A stretch of 27,706 nucleotides of DNA, taken from contig JAEZRD010000077.1 in assembly GCA_023440975.1 (NCBI GenBank), positions 1-27,706 of the forward strand. Reading direction: 5' to 3'. Below, in pieces: positions 15,776 to 24,470 of this stretch. The translations under genes and the position numbers were made by a program. This stretch comes from Methanobacteriota archaeon. GTDB lineage: Archaea > Methanobacteriota > Methanobacteria > Methanobacteriales > Methanobacteriaceae. A model generated the notes under the pieces. That model searched no databases. It saw only the letters and a program-made list of their open reading frames with translations, and had not been told where the DNA came from. Position 1 is the first letter of the stretch, and every line of letters begins with the position of its first letter.

Positions 15776-17389
15776 TTATGCATCTCCTTTAGATTTTTTA
15801 TCTATACCTTTAAATGATTTGTTTAAAACTTCTTCATCTAATGGTTTAGTGAGTAAACTTACTACAACAAAGAATATTGCACTTATTGGTACTGCAATAC
15901 ATAAAGCATCAACTGATGGCCATGGCATTGTGCTGATAAGCATTGGTGCTCCTGTGAGGAATTTACAAATTCCTAAACCTTTTGCTGTTTTTCCAAAGAC
16001 AAATATTAACCAGAAAAGACTTGAAAGTGTACCTGAAAGTATTCCTGCAATAGCTCCTTCACGAGTTGCACGTTTCCAATAACATGCTCCAAGATATGTT
16101 GGAAGGAAAGCAGCTGCACAGATTCCAAAGAATAAACTTGTTCCAAGTGCTACAATACTACCAGGTAAGGATAATCCTATAATTAATGATAATACTACAG
16201 CTACGAGAATTCCTACTTTAGATAAGGTTGTTGAAGCATTATCTGATAATTTTTTACTGCGTAAAGTTTCTATTATATCATGTCCTAATGCTGTACCTTG
16301 AGTATGATATTGACTACTTAATGTACTCATTGCTGCTGCAAGTAATGTTAATAAGAAGATGTATACAAACCATTCTGGCATTGCCATGTTAATGAATGTT
16401 GGAATTATTTTATCAATATTTCCACCTACTAAATCTACTGCTATTTTCCCCACATTTTGCATGAAGTACACATTAGAAAGGGATCCTACAATATAAGCTG
16501 TAGTTGGTATTACTGCGATGAATATTCCTCCAACTAATACTGCACGGTTAAGTTCTTTATCTGATTTTACTGTCATGAATCTTACTGCAAGTGATGGTTG
16601 TGCTAATGCACCTATTCCTACACCCATAATAGTAGTGGTTACTAGATTCCACCAGTATGGAGAATTAAATGTTGGGAATGAAGTCCATCCAGTACCTCCA
16701 TCTGCTAGAGCACTTGCAGGGTATAAATTAGCCATGTTAGTTAATGCTGAGTTTGCTTGTGAAATTCCACCTAATTGTACATAAATGAACACTAGTAAAA
16801 TTACCATTCCTACAAACATGATTGTTCCTTGTAGTGCATCTGTATACATAACTCCTTTAATTCCACCATAAAATACATATACTGCTATAATAACAGACAA
16901 AATAAGAAGTGCTAAACTAAAATTCATTGTTAATGTAGTTTCCATAAAACGAGCAGCACCAATCATTACAACTGCAGCATATAAAGGCATACCACAGAAG
17001 ATAATTAAACCACTTACTACTTGTACAAATTTACTATTAAATCGACGTCCTAAGAACTCTGGAAATGTTACACTGCCCATATTTCTTCCAATACGACGTG
17101 TTCTTTTTCCAAGGAATACGAATGCTATGAATATTCCTACGATAACATTTAACCATGCTAACCATAATATTCCCATACCGTATTTACCTGCGATTCCACC
17201 AAATCCTACGATAGCTGCAGTTGATATGAACGTTGCCCCATAACTTAATGCCATAATATAAGGGTTTGTTTCACGACCTGCCACTAAGAAGTCTTCGGAG
17301 GAATGAGTTCTTTTATATGCTAGGTATCCTACTAGGATTACCATTACAAAGTATATTACAAATACTGCTATTAATAAATAATAATTCAT
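15776..17389 (-). CDS. Sodium:solute symporter family (SSS) transporter
   Basis: A 537-residue membrane protein with about 13 helices, the usual length and layout of the SSS family (PutP, PanF, SGLT, ActP relatives). The N-terminal SSEDFLVAGRETNP (30-43) and the following GATFISTAAIVGFGG (51-65) are family features. AAAMSTLSSQ (351-360) in the predicted eighth core helix holds the Ser/Thr residues that bind sodium at the Na2 site. It should couple sodium entry to solute uptake. The substrate cannot be read from the sequence: an aryl acid, acetate or a vitamin are possible. The divergent neighbour is an aryl-acid-type CoA ligase, which makes an organic acid attractive. ATG 17389 follows GAGGTTG at good spacing. 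Confidence 0.9.
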   Translation of the reverse strand: MNYYLLIAVFVIYFVMVILVGYLAYKRTHSSEDFLVAGRETNPYIMALSYGATFISTAAIVGFGGIAGKYGMGILWLAWLNVIVGIFIAFVFLGKRTRRIGRNMGSVTFPEFLGRRFNSKFVQVVSGLIIFCGMPLYAAVVMIGAARFMETTLTMNFSLALLILSVIIAVYVFYGGIKGVMYTDALQGTIMFVGMVILLVFIYVQLGGISQANSALTNMANLYPASALADGGTGWTSFPTFNSPYWWNLVTTTIMGVGIGALAQPSLAVRFMTVKSDKELNRAVLVGGIFIAVIPTTAYIVGSLSNVYFMQNVGKIAVDLVGGNIDKIIPTFINMAMPEWFVYIFLLTLLAAAMSTLSSQYHTQGTALGHDIIETLRSKKLSDNASTTLSKVGILVAVVLSLIIGLSLPGSIVALGTSLFFGICAAAFLPTYLGACYWKRATREGAIAGILSGTLSSLFWLIFVFGKTAKGLGICKFLTGAPMLISTMPWPSVDALCIAVPISAIFFVVVSLLTKPLDEEVLNKSFKGIDKKSKGDA

Positions 17390-17539
17390 AAATCAACCTC
17401 TAAAAAAATGTAAACTTAAATAAAAATGATATTAAAATATACAACTATCCCATAAATTGTACATAATCAAATTATTTTATTACATAAATAATTATAATTA
17501 AAGGAATATTTAAAATTTTATAAAAAAAATATTCAAAAA

Positions 17540-17547
17540 TTTATAAA
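17540..17547 (+). promoter_or_regulatory. Candidate TATA box for the CoA ligase-ACT genes
   Basis: TTTATAAA preceded by an A-rich stretch (CAAAAA) lies about 85 bases before the ligase ATG, predicting a leader of about 60 bases that carries the GAGGT ribosome binding site at 17614-17618. The 239-base divergent gap is A+T-rich throughout, so confidence is limited. Confidence 0.35.
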
Positions 17548-17628
17548 CATTAAAAAATAAAGTAAAAACTGTTACAAAATTAACATAAAAGATTATTAAA
17601 AAAAATCATAAAAATGAGGTAAAAAAAT

Positions 17629-18930
17629 ATGATTTGGAACAAAGCAGCAGAGTGTATGAACGAAGAAGATAAAGAAGAAATACAATTATCTCTACTACAA
17701 AAAACCTTAAAAAATGTTTATGAAAATGTACCTTTTTATAAAAACAAATTCGACGAAGCAGGAATAAAACCTGAAGATATAAAAACATTAAAGGATATTG
17801 AAAAATTACCATTCACAACAAAAACAGATTTAAGAGCAGCATACCCATTTAAAATGTTCGCAGTACCTGAAGATGACATAGTAGAAATACACACCTCTAG
17901 TGGAACAACAGGAGTACCAACAGTATCAGGATACACAAAAAAAGATTTAGATATATGGGGAGAAATAGTTGCAAGAGGACTTGGTATGTGTAACGCAACC
18001 AAAAAAGAAAGAATACAAAACTGCTACGGATACGGATTATTCACAGGTGGTTTTGGAGTACACTATGGTTCACAATCACTAGGATGCACAGTAGTACCAA
18101 TAAGTGCAGGAAATACAAAAAGACAAATAGACACATTAATAGATTTCCAAACCACAATACTCACATGTACACCATCATATGCAGCATACATAGGTGAATC
18201 CCTTAAAAAAGAAGGATACACACCAGACGACCTAGCATTAAAATATGGAATATTCGGAGCAGAAATGTGGACCGAAGAAATGCGCCGAACAATAGAAAAA
18301 AGCTTAGGAATAACTGCATTAAACATTTACGGATTAACAGAAGTAATGGGTCCAGGAATAGCTATAGAATGTGAAGAACAAAACGGATTACACATCTCAG
18401 ATGATCACTTCTACCCAGAAATCATAGATCCCAAAACAGGAGAAACATTACCTGAAGGAGAAAAAGGAGAATTAGTACTTACAACCTTAACACGTGAAGG
18501 ATCACCAGTCATAAGATTCCGTACCAAAGATATAACTGCAATTCACAAAGAAAAATGTGAATGTGGAAGAACCACTTGGAGAATAGACCGTATAACTGGA
18601 AGAAGTGATGATATGCTTAAAATTAGAGGAGTTATGGTTTTCCCATCTCAAATCGAAAAAGCATTATTCAAAACTGAAGGCATAAAACCAACCTACCAAA
18701 TCCATGTAACCAGACCGGGATTACTTGATGAAGTAGAAGTAAAAGTAGAAGCTTCACCAGACATGTTTTCAGATGAAATGAAAGAATTAAGCACTCTTGA
18801 ACACACACTTGCAAAAAATATTCATAACGAAATAGGTTTAAGAGTAAATGTAACACTAGTTGAACCAGAATCACTACCAAGAAGTGAAGGAAAAGCAATA
18901 AGAGTAATTGACGAACGTAATTTTGAATAA
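17629..18930 (+). CDS. paaK: Phenylacetate-CoA ligase family enzyme (AMP-forming)
   Basis: A 433-residue adenylate-forming ligase of the PaaK family, at the normal length. The phosphate loop TSSGTTGVPT is at 89-98, YGLTE at 234-238, the ribose-binding D301 in RFRTKDI, a CECGR segment (310-314) typical of PaaK enzymes, and the hinge GRSDDMLKIRG at 324-334. It should activate phenylacetate, indoleacetate or a similar aryl acid to its CoA thioester using ATP. In methanogens such enzymes pair with indolepyruvate oxidoreductase running in reverse to make aromatic amino acids from aryl acids. The ACT-domain gene follows by 24 bases, and the iorBA genes are about 1.9 kb away. The exact substrate is unproven. 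ATG 17629 has GAGGT 10 bases upstream. Confidence 0.88.
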   Translation: MIWNKAAECMNEEDKEEIQLSLLQKTLKNVYENVPFYKNKFDEAGIKPEDIKTLKDIEKLPFTTKTDLRAAYPFKMFAVPEDDIVEIHTSSGTTGVPTVSGYTKKDLDIWGEIVARGLGMCNATKKERIQNCYGYGLFTGGFGVHYGSQSLGCTVVPISAGNTKRQIDTLIDFQTTILTCTPSYAAYIGESLKKEGYTPDDLALKYGIFGAEMWTEEMRRTIEKSLGITALNIYGLTEVMGPGIAIECEEQNGLHISDDHFYPEIIDPKTGETLPEGEKGELVLTTLTREGSPVIRFRTKDITAIHKEKCECGRTTWRIDRITGRSDDMLKIRGVMVFPSQIEKALFKTEGIKPTYQIHVTRPGLLDEVEVKVEASPDMFSDEMKELSTLEHTLAKNIHNEIGLRVNVTLVEPESLPRSEGKAIRVIDERNFE

Positions 18931-18954
18931 AAAAAATACCAAGGGGATTTACTT

Positions 18955-19386
18955 ATGAAAATCAAACAAATATCAGTATTCCTAGAAAACAAAGAAGGAA
19001 GACTTAAAAACGCATTAAGTGCATTAGCAGGACAAAACATTAACATAAGAGCATTATCAATAGCAGATAGTGAAAAATATGGTATTCTCAGATTAATAGT
19101 TAATGATAACGAAAAAGCTAAAGCAGCACTAGAAGCTGAAAACTTAATCGTTAAAGAAACCGAAGTAATCGTTGTAGGAGTTCCTGATGAACCAAACGGA
19201 TTAAATAATATTCTTGAAATACTTGAAGAAGACAACATAAATGTTGAATACATTTATGCATTTGTAAGTACTAAAGCAGATGAAGCTATAGTAGTTATGA
19301 AAATTGAAGATGCAGAAAAAGGATTAAAAGTACTTAAAGCAGCAAATGCAACAATATTAACTAGAGATGACATTAACAATCTCTAA
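18955..19386 (+). CDS. Tandem ACT-domain regulatory protein
   Basis: A 143-residue protein of two ACT domains (about 3-70 and 72-140). The first begins KQISVFLENKEGRLKNALSA, with the glycine-containing ligand-binding turn, and continues NINIRALSIADS. The second contains VGVPDEPNGLNNILEILEE and NINVEYIYAF. ACT domains bind amino acids, and a stand-alone double-ACT protein right behind a PaaK-type ligase is a recurring arrangement. It probably senses an aromatic amino acid and adjusts the ligase or its pathway, but this is an inference. It has a good ribosome binding site (AAGGGGAT) and is cotranscribed with the ligase. Confidence 0.87.
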   Translation: MKIKQISVFLENKEGRLKNALSALAGQNINIRALSIADSEKYGILRLIVNDNEKAKAALEAENLIVKETEVIVVGVPDEPNGLNNILEILEEDNINVEYIYAFVSTKADEAIVVMKIEDAEKGLKVLKAANATILTRDDINNL

Positions 19387-19388
19387 AA

Positions 19389-19424
19389 AAAAAAAGTTTA
19401 ATAACTTTTTTTCCTTTATATTTT
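19389..19424 (+). terminator. Hairpin plus T-rich tract after the ACT gene
   Basis: A 10-bp perfect stem pairs 19389-19398 (AAAAAAAGTT) with 19403-19412 (AACTTTTTTT) around a TAAT loop, and T-rich sequence follows. It begins three bases after the ACT stop codon. The segment TTTATATTTT at 19415-19424 may double as the TATA box of the next gene. Confidence 0.6.
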
Positions 19425-19481
19425 TTTTTAAAATTTTTTTAAATTAATAAAATCTTATTTTTTAATGGAGTTTAGAATTAT

Positions 19482-19799
19482 ATGGAATTTTGCCCAGACT
19501 GTGGAAAAATGTTAATTCCCAAAAATAACAAAGTAAAATGCTCATGTGGATATACTAAAAGCTTAAACAAAAACGATATAGAAGAACAATACACTGCAAA
19601 AGGGGAAGAAAAACATCAAGAAAAAGTTGTAGTAATCGATGACAGTGTAGTAACTATGCCAACCACAAAAGGATTATGTTACAAATGTGGAAACACTAAA
19701 ATAGCATGGTGGATGTTGCAAACAAGAAGTGCAGATGAAGCACCAACCATATTTTACAGATGCACAAAATGTGGAAACACCTGGAAAGGCCACGACTAA
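19482..19799 (+). CDS. tfs: Transcription factor S (TFS)
   Basis: A 105-residue archaeal TFIIS/RPB9-like factor. The N-terminal zinc ribbon uses C4, C7, C20 and C22, and the C-terminal ribbon C66, C69, C94 and C97. Between the last two pairs is RSADEAPT, whose D85/E86 are the acidic tip that enters the RNA polymerase channel and stimulates cleavage of backtracked transcripts. The catalytic pair is intact, so this should be an active cleavage factor rather than an inhibitory paralogue. It is probably a single-gene unit: a terminator lies upstream, GGAG precedes ATG 19482, and the next gene is convergent. Confidence 0.94.
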   Translation: MEFCPDCGKMLIPKNNKVKCSCGYTKSLNKNDIEEQYTAKGEEKHQEKVVVIDDSVVTMPTTKGLCYKCGNTKIAWWMLQTRSADEAPTIFYRCTKCGNTWKGHD

Positions 19800-19827
19800 A
19801 AAAAAAAAGTAAAAGAAAAAATAAAAC

Positions 19828-20109
19828 TTAAAATTGACGAAGCATTTGAGCTATTTCATCCTTCCCATAACCCAATTTTAAAAGTAAGTTCTTTATAGAA
19901 TCATTAGGACTTCTTTCCCTAATCTCTTCCCAATTTTTAAAATCATTATTAACAATAGCATTAACTAATAATTGAATAGTTATTAAGTCATCCCCATCTA
20001 TTGCAACTAAAATCTCCTTACCATTAAAATATCCTTCAGGATCCACCAAATCAAATTTTCCCGCAGTTTTATCCCATTTAATGATTGCATTTCTAATTTT
20101 ATATGACAT
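19828..20109 (-). CDS. Hypothetical protein, 93 residues
   Basis: A small soluble protein I do not recognise. It begins MSYKIRNAIIKWDKTAGKFD, has a DLVDPEGYFNG turn, a helix with ITIQLLVNAIVNN, and ends with a helical KLGYGKDEIAQMLRQF. It has no cysteines, no membrane segment and no clear motif. A strong ribosome binding site (AAAGGAGAT) just ahead of ATG 20109 and normal codon use support a real gene. It lies 83 bases downstream of iorB on the same strand, so it may be the third gene of the iorAB transcript, and it converges on tfs. Confidence 0.72.
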   Translation of the reverse strand: MSYKIRNAIIKWDKTAGKFDLVDPEGYFNGKEILVAIDGDDLITIQLLVNAIVNNDFKNWEEIRERSPNDSIKNLLLKLGYGKDEIAQMLRQF

Positions 20110-20192
20110 GAAAAATCTCCTTTATATTAAAATATTAATAATCCCTTTATTAATTAATGATTATTTTTATAAAACTTAATAATTAAAAATTT

Positions 20193-20792
20193 CTATTGTT
20201 TCACCGCATTATACCCATTTTCAATAGCTTTTATATTCATTTCATGGAATTTTGGTTTTAAATTATTTTTCATAGCATCAATAATATCATCTTTAGATAA
20301 TATGAAAGTATCACTAGCAGTTAATGCCCCAAGTAAAACCATATTCAAAGATAAAATACTACCTGCATCAATAGCTAACTGATTCCCATTAATTGGATGA
20401 ACATTCACATATTCACTTTTTAATGTTGGTATAATCTCATCTTCAACTGAAGGATAATGTTCACCAGTTTGGGATATTGTTGAAGGCACAATAGGTATTG
20501 TGTTAAAAACTATTTTAGTATCCTTATTAGCCTTATTTAAACCTCGAACAACTTCAATCGGTTCAAATCCTAATATCATATCTGCCTTATGATCCTCTAC
20601 AATACTACTTTTATAATCACCAATACGTAATTCAGTAGAAACTGAACCTCCACGTTGACTCATACCATGAATCTCACTCATTGCAACATCATAACCTTGT
20701 TTCATTGCAGCTTCACCAATAACCACACTAGTTTTGATGATTCCTTGACCACCTACACCACAAATATAAATATTATAACTACCATCTGACAT
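20193..20792 (-). CDS. iorB: Indolepyruvate:ferredoxin oxidoreductase beta subunit
   Basis: A 199-residue gamma-type domain of the 2-oxoacid:ferredoxin oxidoreductases. GVGGQGIIKTSVVIGEAA (12-29) and SEIHGMSQRGGSVSTELRIG (39-58) are the hallmark segments of IorB. It forms the complex with IorA that interconverts arylpyruvates with arylacetyl-CoA, CO2 and reduced ferredoxin. It starts 3 bases after the iorA stop codon, and its GGTGA ribosome binding site lies inside the end of iorA, so expression is coupled. Confidence 0.95.
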   Translation of the reverse strand: MSDGSYNIYICGVGGQGIIKTSVVIGEAAMKQGYDVAMSEIHGMSQRGGSVSTELRIGDYKSSIVEDHKADMILGFEPIEVVRGLNKANKDTKIVFNTIPIVPSTISQTGEHYPSVEDEIIPTLKSEYVNVHPINGNQLAIDAGSILSLNMVLLGALTASDTFILSKDDIIDAMKNNLKPKFHEMNIKAIENGYNAVKQ

Positions 20793-20795
20793 AGC

Positions 20796-22724
20796 TTATT
20801 CACCATCCTTCTTAGCTTTAATAGCTTTCTCTGGACATATTTGTGCACATGCAACACATCCAAAACACATATTACTATCAATCACAACATCACCATCAAT
20901 TATTGATATTGCAGGACATGCAAGTTCAGTTACACAATTTAAACATTTAGTACAATTATCTTGAATTTCCATTTTCTTACGTTTTCTTTGACCCTTAATA
21001 AGAGTACATGGGAACTGTGTTATCACAACACTAACTCCATCATAAGATAATGCTTCTTTATAAATATCAATAGTTTTTCTAATACTATGAGGATTAGTAG
21101 TTCTTATAAATTCCACCCCAATAGCCTCAACCAACTTTTCAATATTAATAGCAGGAGCTTCATCCCCTACACCATCAACAGGTAATCCAGGGTTTGGTTG
21201 ACCCCCAGTCATAGCAGTTATACGATTATCTAATATTGTAACTACAAGATTCTTGTTATTATTATGAACAGCATTTATTAATGGAGCTATACCACTATGG
21301 AAAAATGTACTATCACCAATAAAACTACATACATGTTGATCTGTTGCTTTACTAAATCCACATCCATCACCAATACTAGATCCCATACTTAATAAATAAT
21401 CTGCTGCATTATAAGGAGGACTAATACCTAAGGTGTAACATCCTATATCTGAAGCATATATCATTTCAGATTCTGGAATTTCTAACTCTTCAGCAGCTTT
21501 ACCTATACTATAATAAGCAGAGCGGTGTGGACAACCTGCACATAATGTTGGTTGACGTAATGGTATAGATTCTTTTAACTCTTTTATACTTGGACTATCC
21601 TCAATTTCTGTAAATTCATAATAATCAAGTACAAGGTTAAATGATTCTTTAACTACATCTTGACTATATTCATGTACTTGTGGGAATATTCCATTACGTT
21701 TTCCATAAACTGGAATATCTAAACCGTTTTCACCAAGTATTGCTAGAACAGCTCTTTCTAGTATTGGATCTACTTCTTCAACTATGAATATTCCATTTAA
21801 ATCTTTCACAAAGTCTAAGATTAAATCCTCACTTACTGGATATGATAATCCTAATTTTAATATGTCCATTCCAAGATTATCCTTGTTAATAACATCATAT
21901 GCATAATTAAATGCACTACTGGAACTTATTACCCCATAATTTCCATATAAATCTGTTTGTGCATCTAAACTATCGAAGTGATAAATTTTGTTTAATTCTG
22001 AATCAAATGCATATTTTTCTAATGCATCAATCTTGTTTACAAGTACTGTGTGCATATCTAGTGCATTTGCAGGTACTGGTACATATTGACTTGGATCTTT
22101 TTCAAAGTGTCCTCTTGGCCAATATTCTCCAGGAGCATATTCTTCTTCCAATTTTGGCATTTCCCCTAAAGTCACAGGCCCTCTCATGTGAGATACACGA
22201 GTTGTAGTACGTACAATTACAGGTAATTCTATTTCTTCAGATAATTTATAAGCATAAACCATCATTTCTTTTACTTCCTGTGGACTGGATGGTTCTAAAA
22301 TTGGAATATTTGCTTGTCTTGCGAAGTTTCTTGTATCTTGTTCATTTTGTGATGAGAATGTGGAAGGATCATCTGCTACAAGTATTACCATTCCTGCTTT
22401 AACTCCACTGTAAGCTGTTGTCATTGTTGAATCACTTGCAACATTCATTCCAACATGTTTCATAAAAGTAAATGATCTAAGGTTACTTACAGCAGCTGTT
22501 GCTGCAACTTCCATTGCTGTTTTCTCATTTGCTGAGAATTCAAAATACATTCCTTTATTTTTTGCTGTAACAGATAAGATATTCCCTATCTCTGATGAAG
22601 GTGTTCCTGGATAAGTTGCTGCTACTTTAACTCCTGCTTCAAATGCTCCACGCACTGCAGCTTCATTACCGAGTAAAAATAGCTTATCCCCTTTCTCACC
22701 ATTCATTAATGTTTCATAACTCAT
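20796..22724 (-). CDS. iorA: Indolepyruvate:ferredoxin oxidoreductase alpha subunit
   Basis: A 642-residue subunit of full family length. An N-terminal pyrimidine-type domain (NEAAVRGAFEAGVKVAATYPG, 20-40) leads to a thiamine-diphosphate domain with the CAGCPHRSAYY segment (395-405) and GDST (470-473) to N500. A C-terminal ferredoxin domain binds two [4Fe-4S] clusters: C591, C594, C597, C603 and C620, C623, C626, C630. The enzyme oxidises arylpyruvates, or in methanogens can run in reverse, carboxylating arylacetyl-CoA to arylpyruvate for aromatic amino acid synthesis. ATG 22724 follows GGTGA by about 8 bases. The divergent tfrB gene shares the upstream region. Confidence 0.96.
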   Translation of the reverse strand: MSYETLMNGEKGDKLFLLGNEAAVRGAFEAGVKVAATYPGTPSSEIGNILSVTAKNKGMYFEFSANEKTAMEVAATAAVSNLRSFTFMKHVGMNVASDSTMTTAYSGVKAGMVILVADDPSTFSSQNEQDTRNFARQANIPILEPSSPQEVKEMMVYAYKLSEEIELPVIVRTTTRVSHMRGPVTLGEMPKLEEEYAPGEYWPRGHFEKDPSQYVPVPANALDMHTVLVNKIDALEKYAFDSELNKIYHFDSLDAQTDLYGNYGVISSSSAFNYAYDVINKDNLGMDILKLGLSYPVSEDLILDFVKDLNGIFIVEEVDPILERAVLAILGENGLDIPVYGKRNGIFPQVHEYSQDVVKESFNLVLDYYEFTEIEDSPSIKELKESIPLRQPTLCAGCPHRSAYYSIGKAAEELEIPESEMIYASDIGCYTLGISPPYNAADYLLSMGSSIGDGCGFSKATDQHVCSFIGDSTFFHSGIAPLINAVHNNNKNLVVTILDNRITAMTGGQPNPGLPVDGVGDEAPAINIEKLVEAIGVEFIRTTNPHSIRKTIDIYKEALSYDGVSVVITQFPCTLIKGQRKRKKMEIQDNCTKCLNCVTELACPAISIIDGDVVIDSNMCFGCVACAQICPEKAIKAKKDGE

Positions 22725-22880
22725 AAATATTTCACCGATATCATAAATAAAAATAAATAATAATTAATTTTTAAAAAAAAAAATCTTTTAATTAAAATTA
22801 TAATATAAATATATCTTTGGTTTTAATAATAGATATATATTTTTATCAAAAAGTTTTAAAAAAAGAATTTTAAAATACTA

Positions 22881-22933
22881 GTTAAGACAATATAATATAT
22901 TAATAATAAAATACATGTCTTAACATTTTATAA
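22881..22933. promoter_or_regulatory. Inverted repeat and TATA box upstream of tfrB
   Basis: GTTAAGACA (22881-22889) and TGTCTTAAC (22916-22924) are perfect 9-bp inverted repeats 35 bases apart centre to centre. The A/T-rich stretch between them includes TATAATAT (22890-22897). The right arm directly abuts a second TATA-like TTTATAAC (22926-22933), which is well placed for a start near 22956 and a short leader carrying AAGGT (22958-22962). A protein bound to the arms would block BRE/TATA recognition, so this is a candidate operator for tfrB or for the divergent iorAB. Confidence 0.45.
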
Positions 22934-22971
22934 CTTAAAAGAATCATTTAAATTGTGAAGGTAGAAACATT

Positions 22972-24465
22972 ATGAAAATTAAAGTTCACGTATCACGTTT
23001 CGATAAAGAAAAGGACGAAGAACCTTATATTGAAACTTATGAAATTGAAAAAACACCTGAAATGAAAGTTTTAGAAGCTTTAAACCTTATAAACGAACAA
23101 TACAATGCAAATATAGCTTTTAGAAGTAGTTGCCGTGCAGGACAATGTGGATCATGTGCTGTAAGAGTAAAAGGAAATGCTGCCCTAGCATGTAAAAAAG
23201 AAATAGTAGATGGAGCAACAATCGAACCATTAAAACTTCCAATAATAAAAGATTTAATAGTTGACAGATCCTCAATAGAAAATAAAGTAGAAAACATGGA
23301 CTTCCATCTTGAAACAAAAGACCCAGAAGGATTATACACCCCACAAGAAATAGAAGACACAATAAAAGTTAGAAGTTGCATAGAATGCTACAGTTGCCTT
23401 ACAACATGTCCAGTATACCAAAAATTCCAAGAAGACTTTGCAGGTCCATACTTCATGAGATACATTAGTAAATTCGAATTTGACCCACGAGAAATGAAAG
23501 ACCGCTTAAGAGAAGGATTTGAAAATGGTTTATACGATTGTACTAGTTGTGGAAAATGTGGAGATATCTGCCCAAAAAATATTAACAGTTTCGGAGATGC
23601 AGTAGAAAAATTACGTGCAATCGCATACTCTGAAGGAAAAGGACCATTAGAAGCACATAAAAAAATCCGTAAAATGGTTAAAGAAACAGGAAGATCCGTA
23701 AGCAAACCTGAAAAAGGTGGATTTATAGAAGCAATAAATAAAATCAAAAAAGACACTGGAAAAGAAAAACCTAAAGTAGCATTATTTACTGGGTGTATGG
23801 TGGATTACCGTCTTCAACATGTAGGAGAAGCTGTAATGAAAGTCTTTGAAGCTAATGGAATCGATGTAGATGTACCAGAAGGCCAAGTATGTTGTGGTTC
23901 ACCATTATTACGTACAGGACAACGAGATGCAGTTCAAGAATTAGCTGATAAAAACAAAGAAGTATTCAAAGATTATGATACTGTAGTTACAATATGTGCA
24001 GGATGTGGAGCAACACTTAAAAATGACCATCCTAAATTTGGTAACACACTAAATGTTTTAGATATTAGTGAATTCCTTATAGATAAATTAGATACAAGTA
24101 AAATGAAACCTGTAGACATGAAAGTAACTTGGCATGACCCATGCCACCTTGCAAGAGGGCAAAGAATTAAAGATCAACCACGAGACATTATAGACATGAT
24201 TCCAGGAGTTAAATTCGAAGAAATGGAATTCCCATGCCAATGTTGTGGAGCTGGTGGAGGAGTTAAATCTGCAAAACCAGAAATCGCAATGGAATTAAGT
24301 AAAGACAAAGCACAAATGATTAAAGAAACAGGTGCAGATACATTTATAACAATCTGTCCATTCTGTCAATCAAACTTATTAGACGGTCTAAAAGAAATAG
24401 GTGAAACCCAAATTAAAGGTATGAACCTAGTAGAATTATTAAAACTATCATATTGTGGAGAATAA
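22972..24465 (+). CDS. tfrB: Thiol:fumarate reductase (CoM/CoB) iron-sulfur subunit B
   Basis: A 497-residue subunit combining a succinate-dehydrogenase-type iron-sulfur protein with a HdrB-like domain. The [2Fe-2S] ligands are C54, C59, C62 and C74; the [4Fe-4S] ligands are C136, C139, C142, C146 and C190, C193, C196, C200. Two CCG motifs follow: C275-CC307/308-C342xxC345 and C391-CC424/425-C462xxC465, the non-cubane cluster site that handles CoM-SH and CoB-SH. With flavoprotein TfrA, it reduces fumarate while forming the heterodisulfide CoM-S-S-CoB, serving the incomplete reductive citrate path. tfrA is not in the window. ATG 22972 has AAGGT 9 bases upstream. The downstream RNA methyltransferase starts 5 bases after its stop. 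Confidence 0.93.
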   Translation: MKIKVHVSRFDKEKDEEPYIETYEIEKTPEMKVLEALNLINEQYNANIAFRSSCRAGQCGSCAVRVKGNAALACKKEIVDGATIEPLKLPIIKDLIVDRSSIENKVENMDFHLETKDPEGLYTPQEIEDTIKVRSCIECYSCLTTCPVYQKFQEDFAGPYFMRYISKFEFDPREMKDRLREGFENGLYDCTSCGKCGDICPKNINSFGDAVEKLRAIAYSEGKGPLEAHKKIRKMVKETGRSVSKPEKGGFIEAINKIKKDTGKEKPKVALFTGCMVDYRLQHVGEAVMKVFEANGIDVDVPEGQVCCGSPLLRTGQRDAVQELADKNKEVFKDYDTVVTICAGCGATLKNDHPKFGNTLNVLDISEFLIDKLDTSKMKPVDMKVTWHDPCHLARGQRIKDQPRDIIDMIPGVKFEEMEFPCQCCGAGGGVKSAKPEIAMELSKDKAQMIKETGADTFITICPFCQSNLLDGLKEIGETQIKGMNLVELLKLSYCGE

Positions 24466-24470
24466 ATAAA

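Noticed and set aside
15776..17389. Naming the symporter as the proline transporter PutP or the pantothenate transporter PanF.
   Set aside because: The sodium-site residues are family-wide and do not define the substrate, and the gene context points elsewhere.
17606..17812. A minus-strand frame of 68 codons at the start of the CoA ligase gene.
   Set aside because: It overlaps the ligase coding region and encodes only a Phe/Leu-rich run with no ribosome binding site.
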